Assembly: GCA_024449915.1 (NCBI GenBank)
Contig: JAMZAV010001450.1
Location: forward strand, 248,001-312,000
Direction: 5' to 3'
Origin: Sweltsa coloradensis
Taxonomy: Eukaryota > Arthropoda > Insecta > Plecoptera > Chloroperlidae
Length of the DNA stretch: 64,000 nucleotides
A model generated the notes under the pieces. It was given only the letters and a program-made list of their open reading frames with translations. It did not search any database and was not told where the DNA came from. The stretch's first letter is position 1, and each line of letters opens with the position of its first letter. Below, piece after piece: positions 32,761 through 45,900 of the stretch. A program made the translations under genes and the position numbers.

Positions 32761-33770
32761 AATATCATCCCCAACTTACCAGCTGATAACTGTGGCTTAG
32801 AGTATTTAATTCTCCCTGTTTTAATTACTTGTTTCATTGTTGTAGTAGTGTTGCTTGTATCCTCTATTCTTGACTAGAAAATTCCTTATCTGAATCACGA
32901 TGTAAAATTGCATAAATATGTAAATAATACGTTATTAGGCATGTTGTAATTTTCTGAGCTTTCAGTGTCAGAGTAACCCCATCCAAGACTTATGTTGTTG
33001 TTGATGCAATCATGCAGTTATTAATAATGATCTTTTATTAATCTCACAGATGGAAAATCACATTATAATCTTTCTCTTTTTACTCAATTTCCAGAACTAA
33101 GAAAAATCTCCAAAACATCGTCTATCGAAAACCTAAGCATATTATGCAATGTCTTCACTTTCAGTGCAACGAAAGTAATCATTTGAGTATCAAGAAATGC
33201 AAACGTTAAGTTTTTACCTACAAGAAATGGAAATCTTTCTACCTTCAAGTAACACAAGAAACAGTTTGTACAAGTTTATTGTTTTAACAACAATACTTTC
33301 CTTTCGCCAAACTTTTGTTTCAATCACGATGAACTGGAGAAATCAGCCTTACATTCGAGGTGTTAGAGTGACACAGCATAAGTTGAGAGAATAGTGATGC
33401 CTGATGACTAGTAAAGTCATCGACTACCTATATATGACGTTCAATGTGGGCGCAAATGAAATGTCACCATGCAGCACGTTTTCCATGAAGACTGGAAAGC
33501 TTTTTCTTCTCAACTTATTGACAGTGTCTAATCAATTGATTACCAATGTTTACTGTTTTTTTTTTATGTTCAATTTGACATTACCCCAAAAGGTCACGAA
33601 TTAGTAAAGTTTGATGTACGTTTTTTATTGTGTTTTTTAGGAATTTACACCTTGACACTCAATTCTCTTTCAAAATTGAAAGAGATCAATTCCGAATATC
33701 ATTTAAAGCAGATTTTCAGAGGCTTTACCAGATTTTCAAATAATTTTGGTAGGGGCAGTGACATTGGAGC
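32760..33770. other. AT-rich intergenic sequence, nothing recognised
   Basis: No splice-bounded coding segment, SINE head or element terminus that I can support. Confidence 0.4.
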
Positions 33771-33771
33771 C

Positions 33772-34165
33772 GCGGGGGGGGGGGGGAACTAACCTGAGTT
33801 AAATATTATTCTCTGAATTTCAGTAGTAAATACGCACATACACTTGTACAATTCGATAGCCATCTTGGTAAAACAAATATGTTTGCCTGTATGCTTCGTC
33901 ATTACATACAACATTAGGTTGAAATTTACTAAAATGGACCACTTCACGTTCATTTGTTGAGTATTTAGATCGCAGTAGTTGCTGTAAAACATCGTTTAGA
34001 CTTAGAGAGTCCGAGTGCAGTTAAAACATGACGAAATAACTGTGGTATGGTAAAAAAAAATCGCCTCCGCCGAAAGGGCCTCCGGCGGCTGGGGCTTTGC
34101 CCCAGACCCCAGCTGCCACCCAAAAGATCTGCTAACAAATTTGCCTCCCCAACTTTCAAAACGTT
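33772..34165 (+). repeat. Direct repeat copy 1 (G-tract-headed repeat)
   Basis: Starts at a G homopolymer, then AACTAACCTGAG, TTTCAGTAGTAAATACGCAC and AGAGTCCGAGTGCAGTTAAA. The same sequence recurs at 34563-34890 with about 10% difference by eye, so either a tandem duplication or two insertions of one element. Confidence 0.6.
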
Positions 34166-34562
34166 CCTTCGCGCCTAGGGCCTACTTAACTCCAAATCGA
34201 GGATACTTTATACACTAAGTTTGCTCCAAATCTCCCGTCTGACGCAGTGACAAGAGTTCATGTATTAGACGTGTCGCCGATTCGATACCCGCCTCCGGCA
34301 AGCCTATGAGGAATGCTCAACATATTTTAGGACTCAATTCCGACTTGCATCATATTTTGACCGAACAAAACCTTTGACGGAATCTTCAGTCAGATTTCGA
34401 AACAGTTTCCTCTCGAATCATGTAGTCTCATGTATATTTTATTAAATTTTATCGACTCCTCAGGAAAATTTATAGGCCTACATTAAAAATTGAATTATAT
34501 AAAAATTAAACTGCTGAATATTTATCGAGGACTGCTAAGTATATTTCCAGTAGCGCAGGAAC

Positions 34563-34890
34563 CGGGGGGGGGGGGGGGGGGGCAAAACTAACGTGAGCTA
34601 AATATTAATCCCAGAATTTCCGTAGTAAATACGCACATACACTGATACAATTCGACAGTCACCTTGGTAAAACGAATTTGTTTGCATGTATGCTTCATTA
34701 CATAAAAAAATCAGGATGAAATTTACTAAATGGGCCACTTCACGTTCATTTTTTTAGTTTTCAGATCGCAGATTGTTGCTGTCAAACTTCGTTTACAGAG
34801 TCCGAGTGCAGTTAAAACATAACCCCAGCTGGCGCCCACAAAATCTTACAGTAAATTTGCCCCCCCCCCCCCCCCCCGAACTTTCAAAAC
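34563..34890 (+). repeat. Direct repeat copy 2
   Basis: G tract, CAAAACTAACGTGAGC, TTTCCGTAGTAAATACGCAC and AGAGTCCGAGTGCAGTTAAA; ends in a C tract then GAACTTTCAAAACATTCCT, matching the end of copy 1 near 34150. Confidence 0.6.
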
Positions 34891-35461
34891 ATTCCTATAC
34901 GCGCCTGTACATTCCAACACTCCAACTATTCCCCTCTCTGTTTCTTCAGGATAAAACTTGTTGTGCAGGTACTGAAGAAACTTACTAAAAATGTTTCAGT
35001 TACACACTGAATGACAAACAGTGAAAATAGAGAGTTTGTACTTATTTCAATATTGTCAATTTGCAAAAATTACAACTCGAAAGTTTGAAAGTTACTGTCA
35101 ATTAATTATAATGAACAATTCCTTTCAGTGATATATTTAATATATATAAAAGGTTTTTTCTTGAGGATAATGGTTCTTGCGGTTAGGCCCCGCGAACCGA
35201 ACCGAACCGATCGTCTCCGATCACGCACGAGTGAATCGTCCGGCCCAAATAGTTCTTCATCATTGCAACAGACAAAAAGTTTCGGCGAAAGTTTCGCTTC
35301 TGAGTTGAGTTGTGCAGTTTGTCCGGAAGACAATTGCACTTTCTCGAGTCGGGCGAATCATCATCATCATCATCTGGGCCCGGGCGGGGAGGGAAGCGCG
35401 TGTGAGCGCGTACGCTCTGAGCGTGACGCCGGATACACCGACATAACTCACAGAGAACCGA

Positions 35462-35690
35462 CAGTGTTGACTCGAGGTCCCGGGTTCGAATCCCGTCGTG
35501 ACCGGCAATCCTGACTAAAGGTTTTTTCCGAGGTTTTCCTCAGTCGTTAATGCGAATGCCAAGGGATTGAGTCCTCTTAAACAGCCCTCGGAACGTCCCT
35601 CCGCAACATACCTAGTTAGACACCTAAAGAGGGGCATGAATTGCACCCTGGGCAGGCTTCTCACAAAAATTATTATTATTAATTAATTAA
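35462..35690 (+). repeat. tRNA-derived SINE family C
   Basis: Head CGAGGTCCCGGGTTCGAATC; body CCGGCAATCCTGACTAAAGG, TTTTCCTCAGTCGTTAATGC and GGGATTGAGTCC; ends GCACCCTGGGCAGGCTTCTC and an (ATT)n tail. Reverse copies at about 45700-45900, 51990-52180, 57480-57630 and 60900-60990. Confidence 0.7.
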
Positions 35691-35764
35691 TTATTAATCA
35701 TCTTCACTCGTATTTGATTAATTTTCAGTAAAAAAATAAACAAAATATTTGTTTGTTTGTGTTT

Positions 35765-35945
35765 ATGATGAATTTTTTGCCTAACGTCTCTGCAATAAGG
35801 CTACGATGAGTGGTGATAGATGAAGATGAAGGACGATTACAAAAAAACATGCCTTTTGCGGGACTCGAACCCACATCCTATTCCTCGTAGAGCCGATCTC
35901 ATCGAACCAGCGCCCTAAACGTATGTGCCACCGAGGACGGCTCAA
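35765..35945 (-). repeat. tRNA-derived SINE family D
   Basis: On the - strand: CCGTCCTCGGTGGCACATAC, GGGCGCTGGTTCGATGAG and GTGGGTTCGAGTCCCGC, then CTTCATCTATCACCACTCAT. A + strand copy lies at 56430-56625. Confidence 0.65.
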
Positions 35946-35969
35946 ACTATTTGAAAAATACACAAAATC

Positions 35970-36205
35970 CTACGAAATGCAAACAGAAGGGAGGAGGGGA
36001 AACCCGGTACCGGCACGTAGTCTACTCCTTTCGAAAAGTACCAAGGGGACCAAAGGCTTAACGTCCCATCCGAAAGAACGGTGTAACGTTGGCAGTCATA
36101 TAGGTTCCTCCAATAACCCGGACTGCCGAGCAGACGTCGAGGAAAACGAAGCCGTTCACTAGCTCTCGAACCCTCCATCTGCTCTAACCAGCGGTATACG
36201 TGAGT
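35970..36205 (-). repeat. Body of the 5S-type SINE without 5S head
   Basis: Reverse complement of the element body at 4282-4500: TACCGGCACGTAGTCTACTC, GCTTAACGTCCCATCCGAAA and CTCTAACCAGCGGTATACGT. The 5S-like head is missing. Confidence 0.65.
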
Positions 36206-36238
36206 TAAATCTAAGGTGTGGAATGAAACAATATTATG

Positions 36239-36440
36239 TCGCCTTTCTCGATTTGGTTAGTCGGGAAACACTCCCATTCAGATGTATAATGCAGCTACAA
36301 TTCAGGGATCAAAATGTAACCCGTCCTGATGGTCTAGTGGTTAAGACGCTCACCTGGAATGCGGGAGACCCGTGGTTCGAATCCCGGTTGGGGCTGACTT
36401 TTTTTGACTGTTTTAATTTCTGAATTGTAGTAAATAAAAA
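36239..36440 (+). repeat. SINE family A
   Basis: TCTCGATTTGGTTAGTCGGG leader, then GTCCTGATGGTCTAGTGGTT and CGTGGTTCGAATCCCGGTTG, then TTTAATTTCTGAATTGTAGT. Confidence 0.7.
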
Positions 36441-37770
36441 AAATATTATGTCGGACGTGAATTACATAAAACGACGACTATTACTAATCTTACAGAAAGG
36501 CATTCGAGAATAGAAGAAATGAGCAAGTAATGCTAAATTCATGCGTGGTGACTGGTGAATGCAAGATATATTATTTTCTCCTCGACCTTTTTCTTTAATC
36601 TTCTATACAACTAGGCCTACTCTACAATTTATTAAGAACAACTAAATAATAATCATGTACATTTGGTATTTTTAAAAAAGTAAAACAACCCTTAGATCAT
36701 TGTGATACTGATAAATAGTTTATTCGTTAATTAGATTTTTAAGTATGTTTCCTATACTACTATCAGCTAAGACATATCTGGGTGTTCTCAATTTAAAACT
36801 GACATAAGAGTTCTCACCCCACTATCCTCTGGCGATTGTATTTTCATTTGTTTAGCCGCTCGCTGGTATGGATATATTATAAATCCAAAAGTAGTATAGT
36901 AGCTTACTGTAGTTAACCTGTCCTATGACGGTACAGGTCAGCCAGTGTAGAGTCATACCCATACCCTCTGCGACCTTATAGTTAAATATACAGAGGATGT
37001 ATATAGGGACCGGATGTGGAATATCCTCCCCACCCAACACTACTGCGACCACGTGGACAGTGGTCACCTGTTGCTCCCATCGTCTGTGGCTGGGTACAGC
37101 CAGCGCGGGCCTATCTCAACCAACTTTTTCTCTGAATCAAGTTCGTTGCGCATCGTATATACTAGTATATCCTACACACGAATCCGTCAATCATGATATT
37201 GTATTCACTGTCTATGCTTGGGTGGGTTCAGAACTGTACCACATTCCATTGTCTGTGGTCACGTGACTATTGTGTTCTGTTAACAGACCACATTAAAAAC
37301 ACATTAGTTGCAGTGGGATAATTACATACATTACAATCCTAGTGAGTGATGAGACTTAGTTTTATAGTCACATTACATTGTCAGTATAATTCATCATACA
37401 AACTGCTCCCCTCGCCGCCTCTTTCAATAATTATAGCTATGCCCTCTTGTTGAACAAAACAAGATACGCATGTTCATTGCACATAATTTATAAAGAAATT
37501 GCATATTATTTGGTTTAATTTATTGGATCGGCTTTCTTATGCTTTCCCTTCTGAAATCTTGTGGTCTTGTTATACTTCTTAAATAACAAAGAACGAAATT
37601 ATTAATTGCAATTTGTTGTTTAAAGAAGTAATTAGAGTCGTACGTGAATGGATTAAAGAGTTGTATTGAAGTATCTTGATCAATGAGAATGCAACATGTG
37701 TTAATGCCAGTTCGTTGGTTTTCAACACTGCCTCCTAGACGCTCCTCGTTGAGCTAGGAGTAGCATCTAG
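36440..37770. other. Intergenic, nothing recognised
   Basis: No coding segment, element terminus or SINE head that I can support; ordinary AT-rich sequence. Confidence 0.4.
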
Positions 37771-38110
37771 GAGACAGTGGTATCGTTCGGGACTGCTTCG
37801 GGAGGTCATGGGTTCGAAACCCGTCCCGGGTCGTTTATGTTTTGAGTAGGATTGTTTTCATGGGAAATCTGCCCATACAAGTTGCTCCTCGGCAGTGCAG
37901 TAGAGATTGCCCAAGGGTATATTTACTCAATACCAGATTGATGTCAAACTAGTTATTGGAGTTTGGATAGTTTTGAATGGAATGTTCAACGAATGTTTAT
38001 GAGGACTCAAATTCAATCCTTCGCGTTCGCAATACCGACTAAAGAAAACCAAGGAACAGAATTTCGTTCAGAAATGCCGGTGGCAAAATATTGAATCTGT
38101 AGGCTCTACC
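37770..38110. repeat. SINE family C-related, rearranged
   Basis: GGAGGTCATGGGTTCGAAAC and CCGTCCCGG form a tRNA-like head. The following sequence ends in a reversed family C body (TTCGCAATACCGACTAAAGA), so two fragments are joined. Confidence 0.45.
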
Positions 38111-38175
38111 TCCCGCCTGATTCAGTGTCTCGCTCTTTGCGCACGTGTCTATTTGACTAAATTTAAAAACCTAAA

Positions 38176-38455
38176 CGGTGACTTTGGAGCCGTCCTAGCA
38201 ACGGAGCACATAATAAATTCAGAGTTGTTCTGAATCGGCCTTGTTGATTGTGGCGTTGATCCGCGGGTGTTCGCACTGTCCATACCACTGATTGCTATAT
38301 TTCCTATTAAAAATATCGATCTTTGGTTGGTTATCGCTCACTCGTCGATTGCGTCGGGCCTACAGGGTTGGCTTGGTCGCTTTGATTTACTGTCCCCCAC
38401 TGAAAATCAGTTATATAACTGTGTGGGTATAGACTCTAAATACAATTTATTTTAT
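38176..38455 (+). repeat. SINE family B, head missing
   Basis: GGTGACTTTGGAGCCGTCCT through CTACAGGGTTGGCTTGGTCG to GTGGGTATAGACTCTAAATAC; nearly identical to the corresponding part of 16400-16670. Confidence 0.75.
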
Positions 38456-38918
38456 TTATTTATTATTTGAATTAGAACCTTCTCTACTAGGCCTACTAAG
38501 TTGTTAGTATCATGCGATAGTAATCTTTGTCCGTGTTTGGTATACGAAGAATGAACGTTTAGAGTAGTGTACTTCTGAACTCGCAAACTGTAACACATCT
38601 CTTCGCGCATGTCTCTCTAATAAGACGCTGTGAATTGCAAGTCATGCGTTTATTTGTGTCATTGTGGCCCGGCTTGGCTCAAGTAGGCTGAGCAAATTAG
38701 AAGAGTCATCGAAAGTTTAAAAATCGAGATCGAGAAAAGGAACCAAATCAAATCTTGCATTTCTTGTGTCTCTAAAGAAGGCTGTGGGAACGAAAATCTC
38801 GAGCGGTGACACTGCGAATTTCATCGTGTTCTCTGAAGTACGATGATTTTACCTGACCTAGAACATTGTACGCAATTATAATTTGTCACTAAGGCCCGCT
38901 TTACACCATGGGATACCA

Positions 38919-38985
38919 CAGTGGCGGATCTAGGACATAATCATGGGGGAGGGGCGATCGCCCTTCCGCCCTGTATCCGCCACTG
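38919..38985. mobile_element. Tiny hAT-type MITE
   Basis: Ends CAGTGGCGGATCTAGG and CTGTATCCGCCACTG, 67 bp in total; flanking octamers GGATACCA and GTACACCA match at 6 of 8 positions. The ends are like those of the larger element at 45260. Confidence 0.6.
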
Positions 38986-40200
38986 GTACACCAGTGGCTG
39001 TCGCTAGAAATGCATTGGTTTGAATGAGCGTTACTGCAGTGTTTGGCCGAATCACAATGACCATACATTGCACCAGTGACCATCACCGATGGCGGTCATA
39101 AAGCGGTTATATGAATTAGGGAGTAAAGTTCGTTAAGCATCACTTTTCTGTCTGTCTTACAATGAAAACCGAACACGACTTCCGATTGACATTCCTTTTT
39201 GTTAATCAACCCCTCGCAAAGAAGAGGCGATAGTAAGGCCCCGGGGCACCTTAGTAAGCTTCGGGTGAATGGTTCGCCTAGTTGTCCCCGGGTGTCCGAA
39301 CTCACACTCTTCTTGGTGTTCTGTCACCACAGCAAGACTACCAACTATAAGTCTAGATATTAGTTTTTTTATTACTGATACAAAAAGAGTTTTCTCCACA
39401 AAGACAAATATAAATTCTTCCAGTGAGTGTTCAAAGGAACACGGTATGGACCTCCAGCATAGGCTAAATTGCACCAAGAATCAAGACATTCGTTTTGTTG
39501 ACATTGCCCTACAACAAGGATGATACAAAATGTTGTTGGTGACCCTTGGAGAAAGAGGACGGGTCTACAATTTATTTAAAACATATAATTTTTTCGTGCG
39601 CGGCACTTCCACCAAGAACTTCAACGCACGATATGTTGTTTGCGTGTACTTCTTTGACGACCGGTTGATAAATGCGCCGTATTTTTGTGTAAGTATACAT
39701 GTATCGTGTAGTAAATCTAAAATAAAGAGGGTGCTTGTCCGTCTTCAGGTGACTACTTACCTATGGGTGTGGGTTTTGAGGATGATTGAGATTGAGGGGG
39801 AATTAATAGCGATTTTATGGGTATCAATCTTATCATTCACCATTTGACTGTAGATAATTAACTTTGGAAGACCTTCAGTCAGGATTGTCTGTATTGGTTA
39901 TTGAACCGTCGACCTCCCTAGTTAGCATATGAAGCATTGCACATGAGCTACTTCTATCGTTTCTTGCGGTTGACAACAATGGTTACAACTAATGGCTGTT
40001 TAAAGATGTTTTTCCGATCCTTCAAAAAAGAAATAATACTGTTTAAATGAAAGTAAAATCGTTGAGCTATTTAAAAACAATACACTAAAAACAATAGAGC
40101 GATAAACCGCAAAAGTAAATTATTTGAATTCGTCACCGATTTTTCGGTCAAACAAATTGCGTAGCAGAAGTAAGTCTCTGCATGGACCGCAAACCGCCGA

Positions 40201-40230
40201 ACTGCGCGTGACTGCGCGTGACTGCGCGTG
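40201..40230. repeat. (ACTGCGCGTG)3 minisatellite
   Basis: Three tandem 10-bp units GACTGCGCGT, GC-rich against an AT-rich background, about 60-90 bp from a - strand TATATA. Confidence 0.75.
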
Positions 40231-40829
40231 TGCAACCGTGACCGTGCATGGGTAACACGTTCCGCCCGTCTAGTCCACATTGACACGCGGTATATACTCC
40301 AACAACGTGCGTAAGTAATTTATGCGCAATCAGTGAAAAGTAAAAACAAATACTAAGTGAAGAAAGTCACTAAAACAACGACGAAACACTCTTCTTGTGC
40401 TGCGTGTGCGGTCGGCTTGACCGGCACATTAACACTTGGAAGTATAGAAATTATCATAGATTAGTCGGGTGAGCTTCTTGATTCTCGGCTGTCTAAGCTT
40501 GAGGTTATTTGTGGGCTGTCGGATTAGAATATCTCACGCATAATCTTAAGATTTTGAATAATTTGAGGTGTAAACAAGGTGATAGGAGTCTTGTTCACGC
40601 TTTCTTGGAGAGAAGGACGCGACGGGATTCGAACCCGTGACCGTGTAGGTGAGATGTCGTGAACGTAATAGGGGAGTTATGGGTTTTAAAATGATCATTG
40701 ATTTGGATCAAACTAAGAGCATTCTTAATTTGAAATTGAAAGGCGAAGAAAGAGGTTCGCAAACATCAGCTTGTAAGTAGGGGAGTATTTTAGGCCTACT
40801 CCTCGAAACTATAGGCGAGCTCTGGCATT

Positions 40830-43800
40830 TATCGTCGGGGAATTTTTCTATTGATATTCACACTTGGTTGCAATCAATAAGCATTAAAAGATCACTGCGA
40901 TACATAATTCCCCCCCTCCCCCCCCCCCCAAAAAAAAGAAGAAAATCTAAAACATTGATTTAAATTTGTAAAATTCCCATAAAACCGTTTATCTTAAGAG
41001 TAACAAAATTAACCAGGACGTTTGATATTGATATAAACGTCGAGATCTGGTACGAAAATTTGCGTTTATAAAATCTTTGCAGGTGGAACAAATTTCGGAA
41101 ATTCACAAAATTGTAGTTAATGGCGGAGATTTCACGAAGTTCTTATACGAGATCCATAAATTTATTGAGGTATACGCATACCGGATCTCATAGATTGGTT
41201 CTTTATCAACGTTCACGTGAAACATGATACCGATGTTACTAACCGTTTACCCGAGAAAAGCAGAGAGCTGAGCGCTGAAACTCGTCACCGCCCATCTCAG
41301 AAACCCCCGCTGAAATGTGCAAGCCTCCAAGTCTACGGTGGTCAGAATGAGGACGTTCTATGAAGCAAGTTTATTTGCTCACTCATTCCCTACATTTACT
41401 ATTAGTTTCTACAGTATGGATGTATCTTATTATCTGTTAGTTTTACGATTGTTTGAATAGCACTCTTGTGTTGCCCCCTGAGTGAATTATGTTGTGAAGA
41501 AAGAACAAGTGTGCTTGACTTCCTTACTTTAGCTTCACAGCTCACGTTTCACTGTCTGGAAAGTGAGTGGGACTGTCTATAACAATGTTGTAGGACGATC
41601 TCGTAAAAGATAAGGCTTGTTCCTCATTGCTGCTTTTTAACAACACTCGTGACCTGGGCATAGCTCGAGAGGTCTGACGGGCACTTCATAAACTCAATAT
41701 CGTAGAATGACTAGTTAAATTGTAAAATTATTATTGTACGTGCGAATGACGTTAACCAGTCAACAATAGCTGTGAAAGTTCGTATACGTACGTGTCATTA
41801 ATATGTGTACAAGTGTTTTTTTAAATAGTTGACGAGCAGCCTTGCAGAATGTCATGCAAATCGTCGAGTCTGACGCGTTTTACATGTGCTTGTGGGTGTG
41901 ACGATTACGGTGAAATGTCCGGTGAATGTCACACGTATCCGAAGATTGATTTCTACGCTAGTTGCCACGTCTTGCTTTCTATCTCCAGACTATATAATTA
42001 TAATAATTTATAATTGTATAATCATTTGTCTAATTGATTGACATTGAACTAATGAACGCACGCTCTGTTGACGGCACGAGACTCTGATTCGATACCCGTC
42101 ATCATCATCAACATATATCCGACTGAAAGTTTTTTCAAAGGATTTCTGCGAATGCTAGGGTTTGAGCATTCCATTCAGAACTACACTCTTACTCTAAAAT
42201 ACCTAGTAAGACACCTAGAGAGGGAGGGGCCTTGGGCAGGTTTTCTACGAGAAATTTTAAATTTAGAATTTTGTTGCTAATATTAATTAAATTTCCGATT
42301 GCACAAAACTTACTCAAATCATGAATATACATCTATGTAATCAAAAATGTTCTGGGTAGTACCACAATTCTATAAGCTTATGTTGATTTTTATTTAATAT
42401 CGGTAATAAATTAGAATCGTTCTGATGAAAAGATATCTCCCCTATCCCCCCCCCCAAAAAAAAAAAAAAACCACACAACAACAAGGAACGGAATGGCATA
42501 TTTTGTCGGGACAACTGGTGGTAGGTACAGTCTTAATGAAAACCTGGTAAAACCTGGGGATTTATTTACTAACTCGTGCGACAATAGTCGATCCATCAGC
42601 GACAGCTTGGTAAATACAATGTCACGCTCAGCGCAGTTGTCTAGACATATTTGCGTGTCAGTGAAGTAATGTTAGTCCTAGGGTTCTATTTGATAAGTTG
42701 TCACAGTCGATCGACCATTGTCGCACGAGTTAGTAAGTAAACCCCTAGATTTGCAATAAGTTTGTAATTTATCTTCATTACTTTTTGTGCGGCTGTAATC
42801 GCATTGTTGGTGCCTCCCTAACTTTAATAATAACTTAAATAACTAATAATCATAACTTTAATAACTTTAAAGCTGTGCGTATCAATCCAACTTAGGGGTC
42901 ATGCACATGATACAAAACCATTTATAACTCGTACTTAGATTTCTTCTCCTCCTCCCTCCTCCCCAATACTAGGCCTACGTTGTTGATTATTATCGTCTAC
43001 AACAAAGTATAGTCCTATAGAGATTTATTCTTATTTATAACATTATGTTAGTTACATTACGGATATAAAATAACATATTGTTTTACATTCTTGAACGATG
43101 AAACTAGTGAAGTACTAATTGACTTATTGAATCAAGTAAATTTAATATTTATTTTTGATGTTATTAACAAGTATATAAACGAATGTATCAATATAAACAT
43201 CAATTAAAAGAGTCGTACAAACAAGTATTCAGATTAATGAATTATTAATGAAGAGGCTTGTAGCAGTGTGTGCAAGGTTTCTCGCGTGTCCCCGCGTTCA
43301 ACTCTCCATGGTAAAGGCGCGCTCATGACCGATAGAGTGAGGAAGGTTCACGGCGTGTTCCTTGACTGCATCATTGCCAGGGTTTGCATGCATAAGGTTA
43401 TTATAAATCCAAGTACTGTACTATGTCATACGAGAAGTCTTAATTCTTTATGTGGAAGTATTGGCGAAGATAAAATATAATATTAACCGGGTCCCATAGC
43501 CTACTTTAGGTTTGAAGAGTCGTCCTCGTGACGACCTATGGAAAGATTGAAGAAGGACTCGAATCCAGGACTAGACTTACCAGTTGCAGGACCAACATCC
43601 TGGACTGAGGGTATCCTGAGAGACAGATCACCACACTGTAACACTACTGCAGCCTGTCTGGCACGGTAGCTGTCTTAAGTACTCTCTCTGCCCGCTGCGT
43701 AAGTAGGGGGGGGGGGGGCAAGGACGAGCCGGATGACGTAATTCTCTTACCCTCTCCTTTTCTCTCTCGCGGAATACATCTTCTTGTGACAATCCTCCCC

Positions 43801-44530
43801 CTCGTCCTACCCAACTGTTATGAGGGTGAATAACTTTATGAGTATGCTGAATGTACAACAACTACAAGTTAACAACACGATAGGCATGTTGTGGCGCTGT
43901 CTTTGTCTGACGACGACGACGACGACGACGTCATTTCGTCGGTGTGTTAATAATACAGAATCGCATTTTTATATGTTTTCTAGCGTATTTTTTCTCCAAG
44001 TTTGTCTTAATATTTTTTTTCTAAAACCAGGTTTGTGCTTCAAAGTGATAATGCCATAAGCCAGAATTCAACCAACGGCCTCCCGACTTTGGTTCTGTAT
44101 GCATGCTAGTGGTAATGCTGAACCATCTAATTAGCCCTGCTATGTGACTGATGTGACTGGAGTCAACATGAAAATTAAAACAATTTTTTAACAGATTTGG
44201 TTCTTGCATTTGATAAAAGCTCAAGTTTTTTTTCTAACTATTACGTAAACTTGTCGTTCGACGGAAACCACTTACAGTAAATTGACCCTAGGTTTTACAT
44301 TTTTGCGTGCCATCGAAACAAAATATGTTAGACCTGGAGTTCTATAATTTTACTAAGTTCTCACTGTCGATCCTGTGTGACTGTCGTTGTGTATTAGGTT
44401 GTCTCCTGGTTTCTTGATTATAATCTGGTTTCTTGATTCTTGAAGTGGTGCATTGACGCGAATCTGGCATACGCTGGTGATCCATAGCGTGCTCATTTGA
44501 ACAATTAGTTATAATATAAAATTAAAACAC
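40830..44530. other. Intergenic region with sparse SINE fragments
   Basis: A family C-like fragment lies at about 42085-42250 (GATACCCGTC..., ...ACACCTAGAGAGGGAGGGGCC). A (GAC)n run lies near 43909-43929. Homopolymer C/G tracts at 40912, 42447 and 43707. No gene supported. Confidence 0.45.
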
Positions 44531-44533
44531 TAA

Positions 44534-45116
44534 TTGGATGAGCGAAGCGAAGACTTCAATTTCACTGACCCCCCCCCAAAAATTAGCTCGGGTGTTTTTT
44601 TTTTTTTCGCTCTCTACCGGGCAAACGGCATATGCGATCTTGATAAAAATTGGAGAGTACCTTCGAAATCTCTTAAATTAGAGCTGCCACGTTTTTGGAT
44701 ACAATCGAAGAAATATTTCTCATGAATATCGTACTTTTACGATTTTTTTTCGATTTTTAGTGCGATATTTTTTTTCTTTCTTTTATTTTTTATTGTGACA
44801 TTTGGGCCGATTCTGACCAAACGGGTGGGGCTACAACGTTCATATTTCACATGGACATTAAGGATATGGTGATGTAGTACCTTTTGAAAGAAAAAGTTGA
44901 AAAAGTTTGCCAGAATCCATAGAAGTCAAGGTTATAATATGAGTTTTTTGAGGTATGTAATAGCAATTAACAAGTAACAATAGAAACTTGACAACAATCA
45001 CCTACAATGCGTAAAAAAAGAACTTCAAAAGTAAAGACATCCCACGCAAACTTAAAACTTATTAAAAAAGCTCATCCATCAACGCGACTAAAAAAAGCGT
45101 TCACGAAGCGGCCTAG
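44534..45116 (+). mobile_element. Helitron-like element, family 1 variant
   Basis: TTGGATGAGCGAAGCGAAG start; GCTCATCCATCAACGCGACT, AAAAAAGCGTTCACGAAGCG, GCCTAG end, then T. Same terminal design, different interior (ATTCTGACCAAACGGGTGGG) shared with 62791-63494. Confidence 0.6.
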
Positions 45117-45259
45117 TAATATCTAGACTTGTAGTGGATTTGAATAGCTAACTGTCACTGACTCTGTACGAAGTGATATTACTAACATTAGGAGTATGGG
45201 TTGTAAATGATAATAGAAGACTTTGTTGACGTGATAGAATACCTCGAAGGGTATGAATG

Positions 45260-45556
45260 CAGTGGCGGATCCAGGGGGGAGGTATAGGCGATCGCCCCCC
45301 TTGATTTTTAAAAAGTTACATTTTATTCTTTAATGATTATAACAATCCTTCAACGGGATGAAAACATACCAAACTCTATGGCAAATCTAATAAAACTTAT
45401 TGAAATATCCCCTCCTAAAATCATTTTAAACATGAGTTTGACAAAGCTTCCTAAAAAAAAATACCGGCGGGGCTGAGCTGGCGGGGCGCGCCCCTGCGTT
45501 GCGTTACGCCAACTTGATCGCAAACCCCTTATACAGAGGTCCTGGATCCACCCCTG
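45260..45556. mobile_element. hAT-type MITE with perfect 8-bp target duplication
   Basis: Left end CAGTGGCGGATCCAGGGGGG, right end AGGTCCTGGATCCACCCCTG, flanked on both sides by TATGAATG (45252-45259 and 45557-45564). The 8-bp duplication and CAGxGG ends are hallmarks of hAT elements. 297 bp, no transposase. Confidence 0.85.
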
Positions 45557-45699
45557 TATGAATGTTAGAATATATTTTGATTTGGAGGTTTTGGTTCAAA
45601 TCTTACCCATGGTCATCTCATACTTGTAACTATCACTGACAAATACACTAATCGTTTTGTAGGATGCCCGCTGTAGGGTGTACACATCAGATTTAACCG

Positions 45700-45900
45700 G
45701 TGTGACCGTCTTAAGGTGACTAACTAGGTATGTTGGAGTTAGGACAATTGTGAAGGGATGTCCTAGGGCTGTTTAGGAGGACTCAATCCTTTGAATTCGC
45801 ATTAACGACTGAGGAAAACTTTGAAAAACACTTTCAGTCAGGATTGCCTGTCTCGACGGGATTCGAACCCGGGACCTCCCGAATCAGAGCCAACACTGTC
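45700..45900 (-). repeat. SINE family C
   Basis: Reverse copy: TTTAGGAGGACTCAATCCTT, CGCATTAACGACTGAGGAAA, CAGTCAGGATTGCCTGTCTC and GACGGGATTCGAACCCGGGA. Confidence 0.7.
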
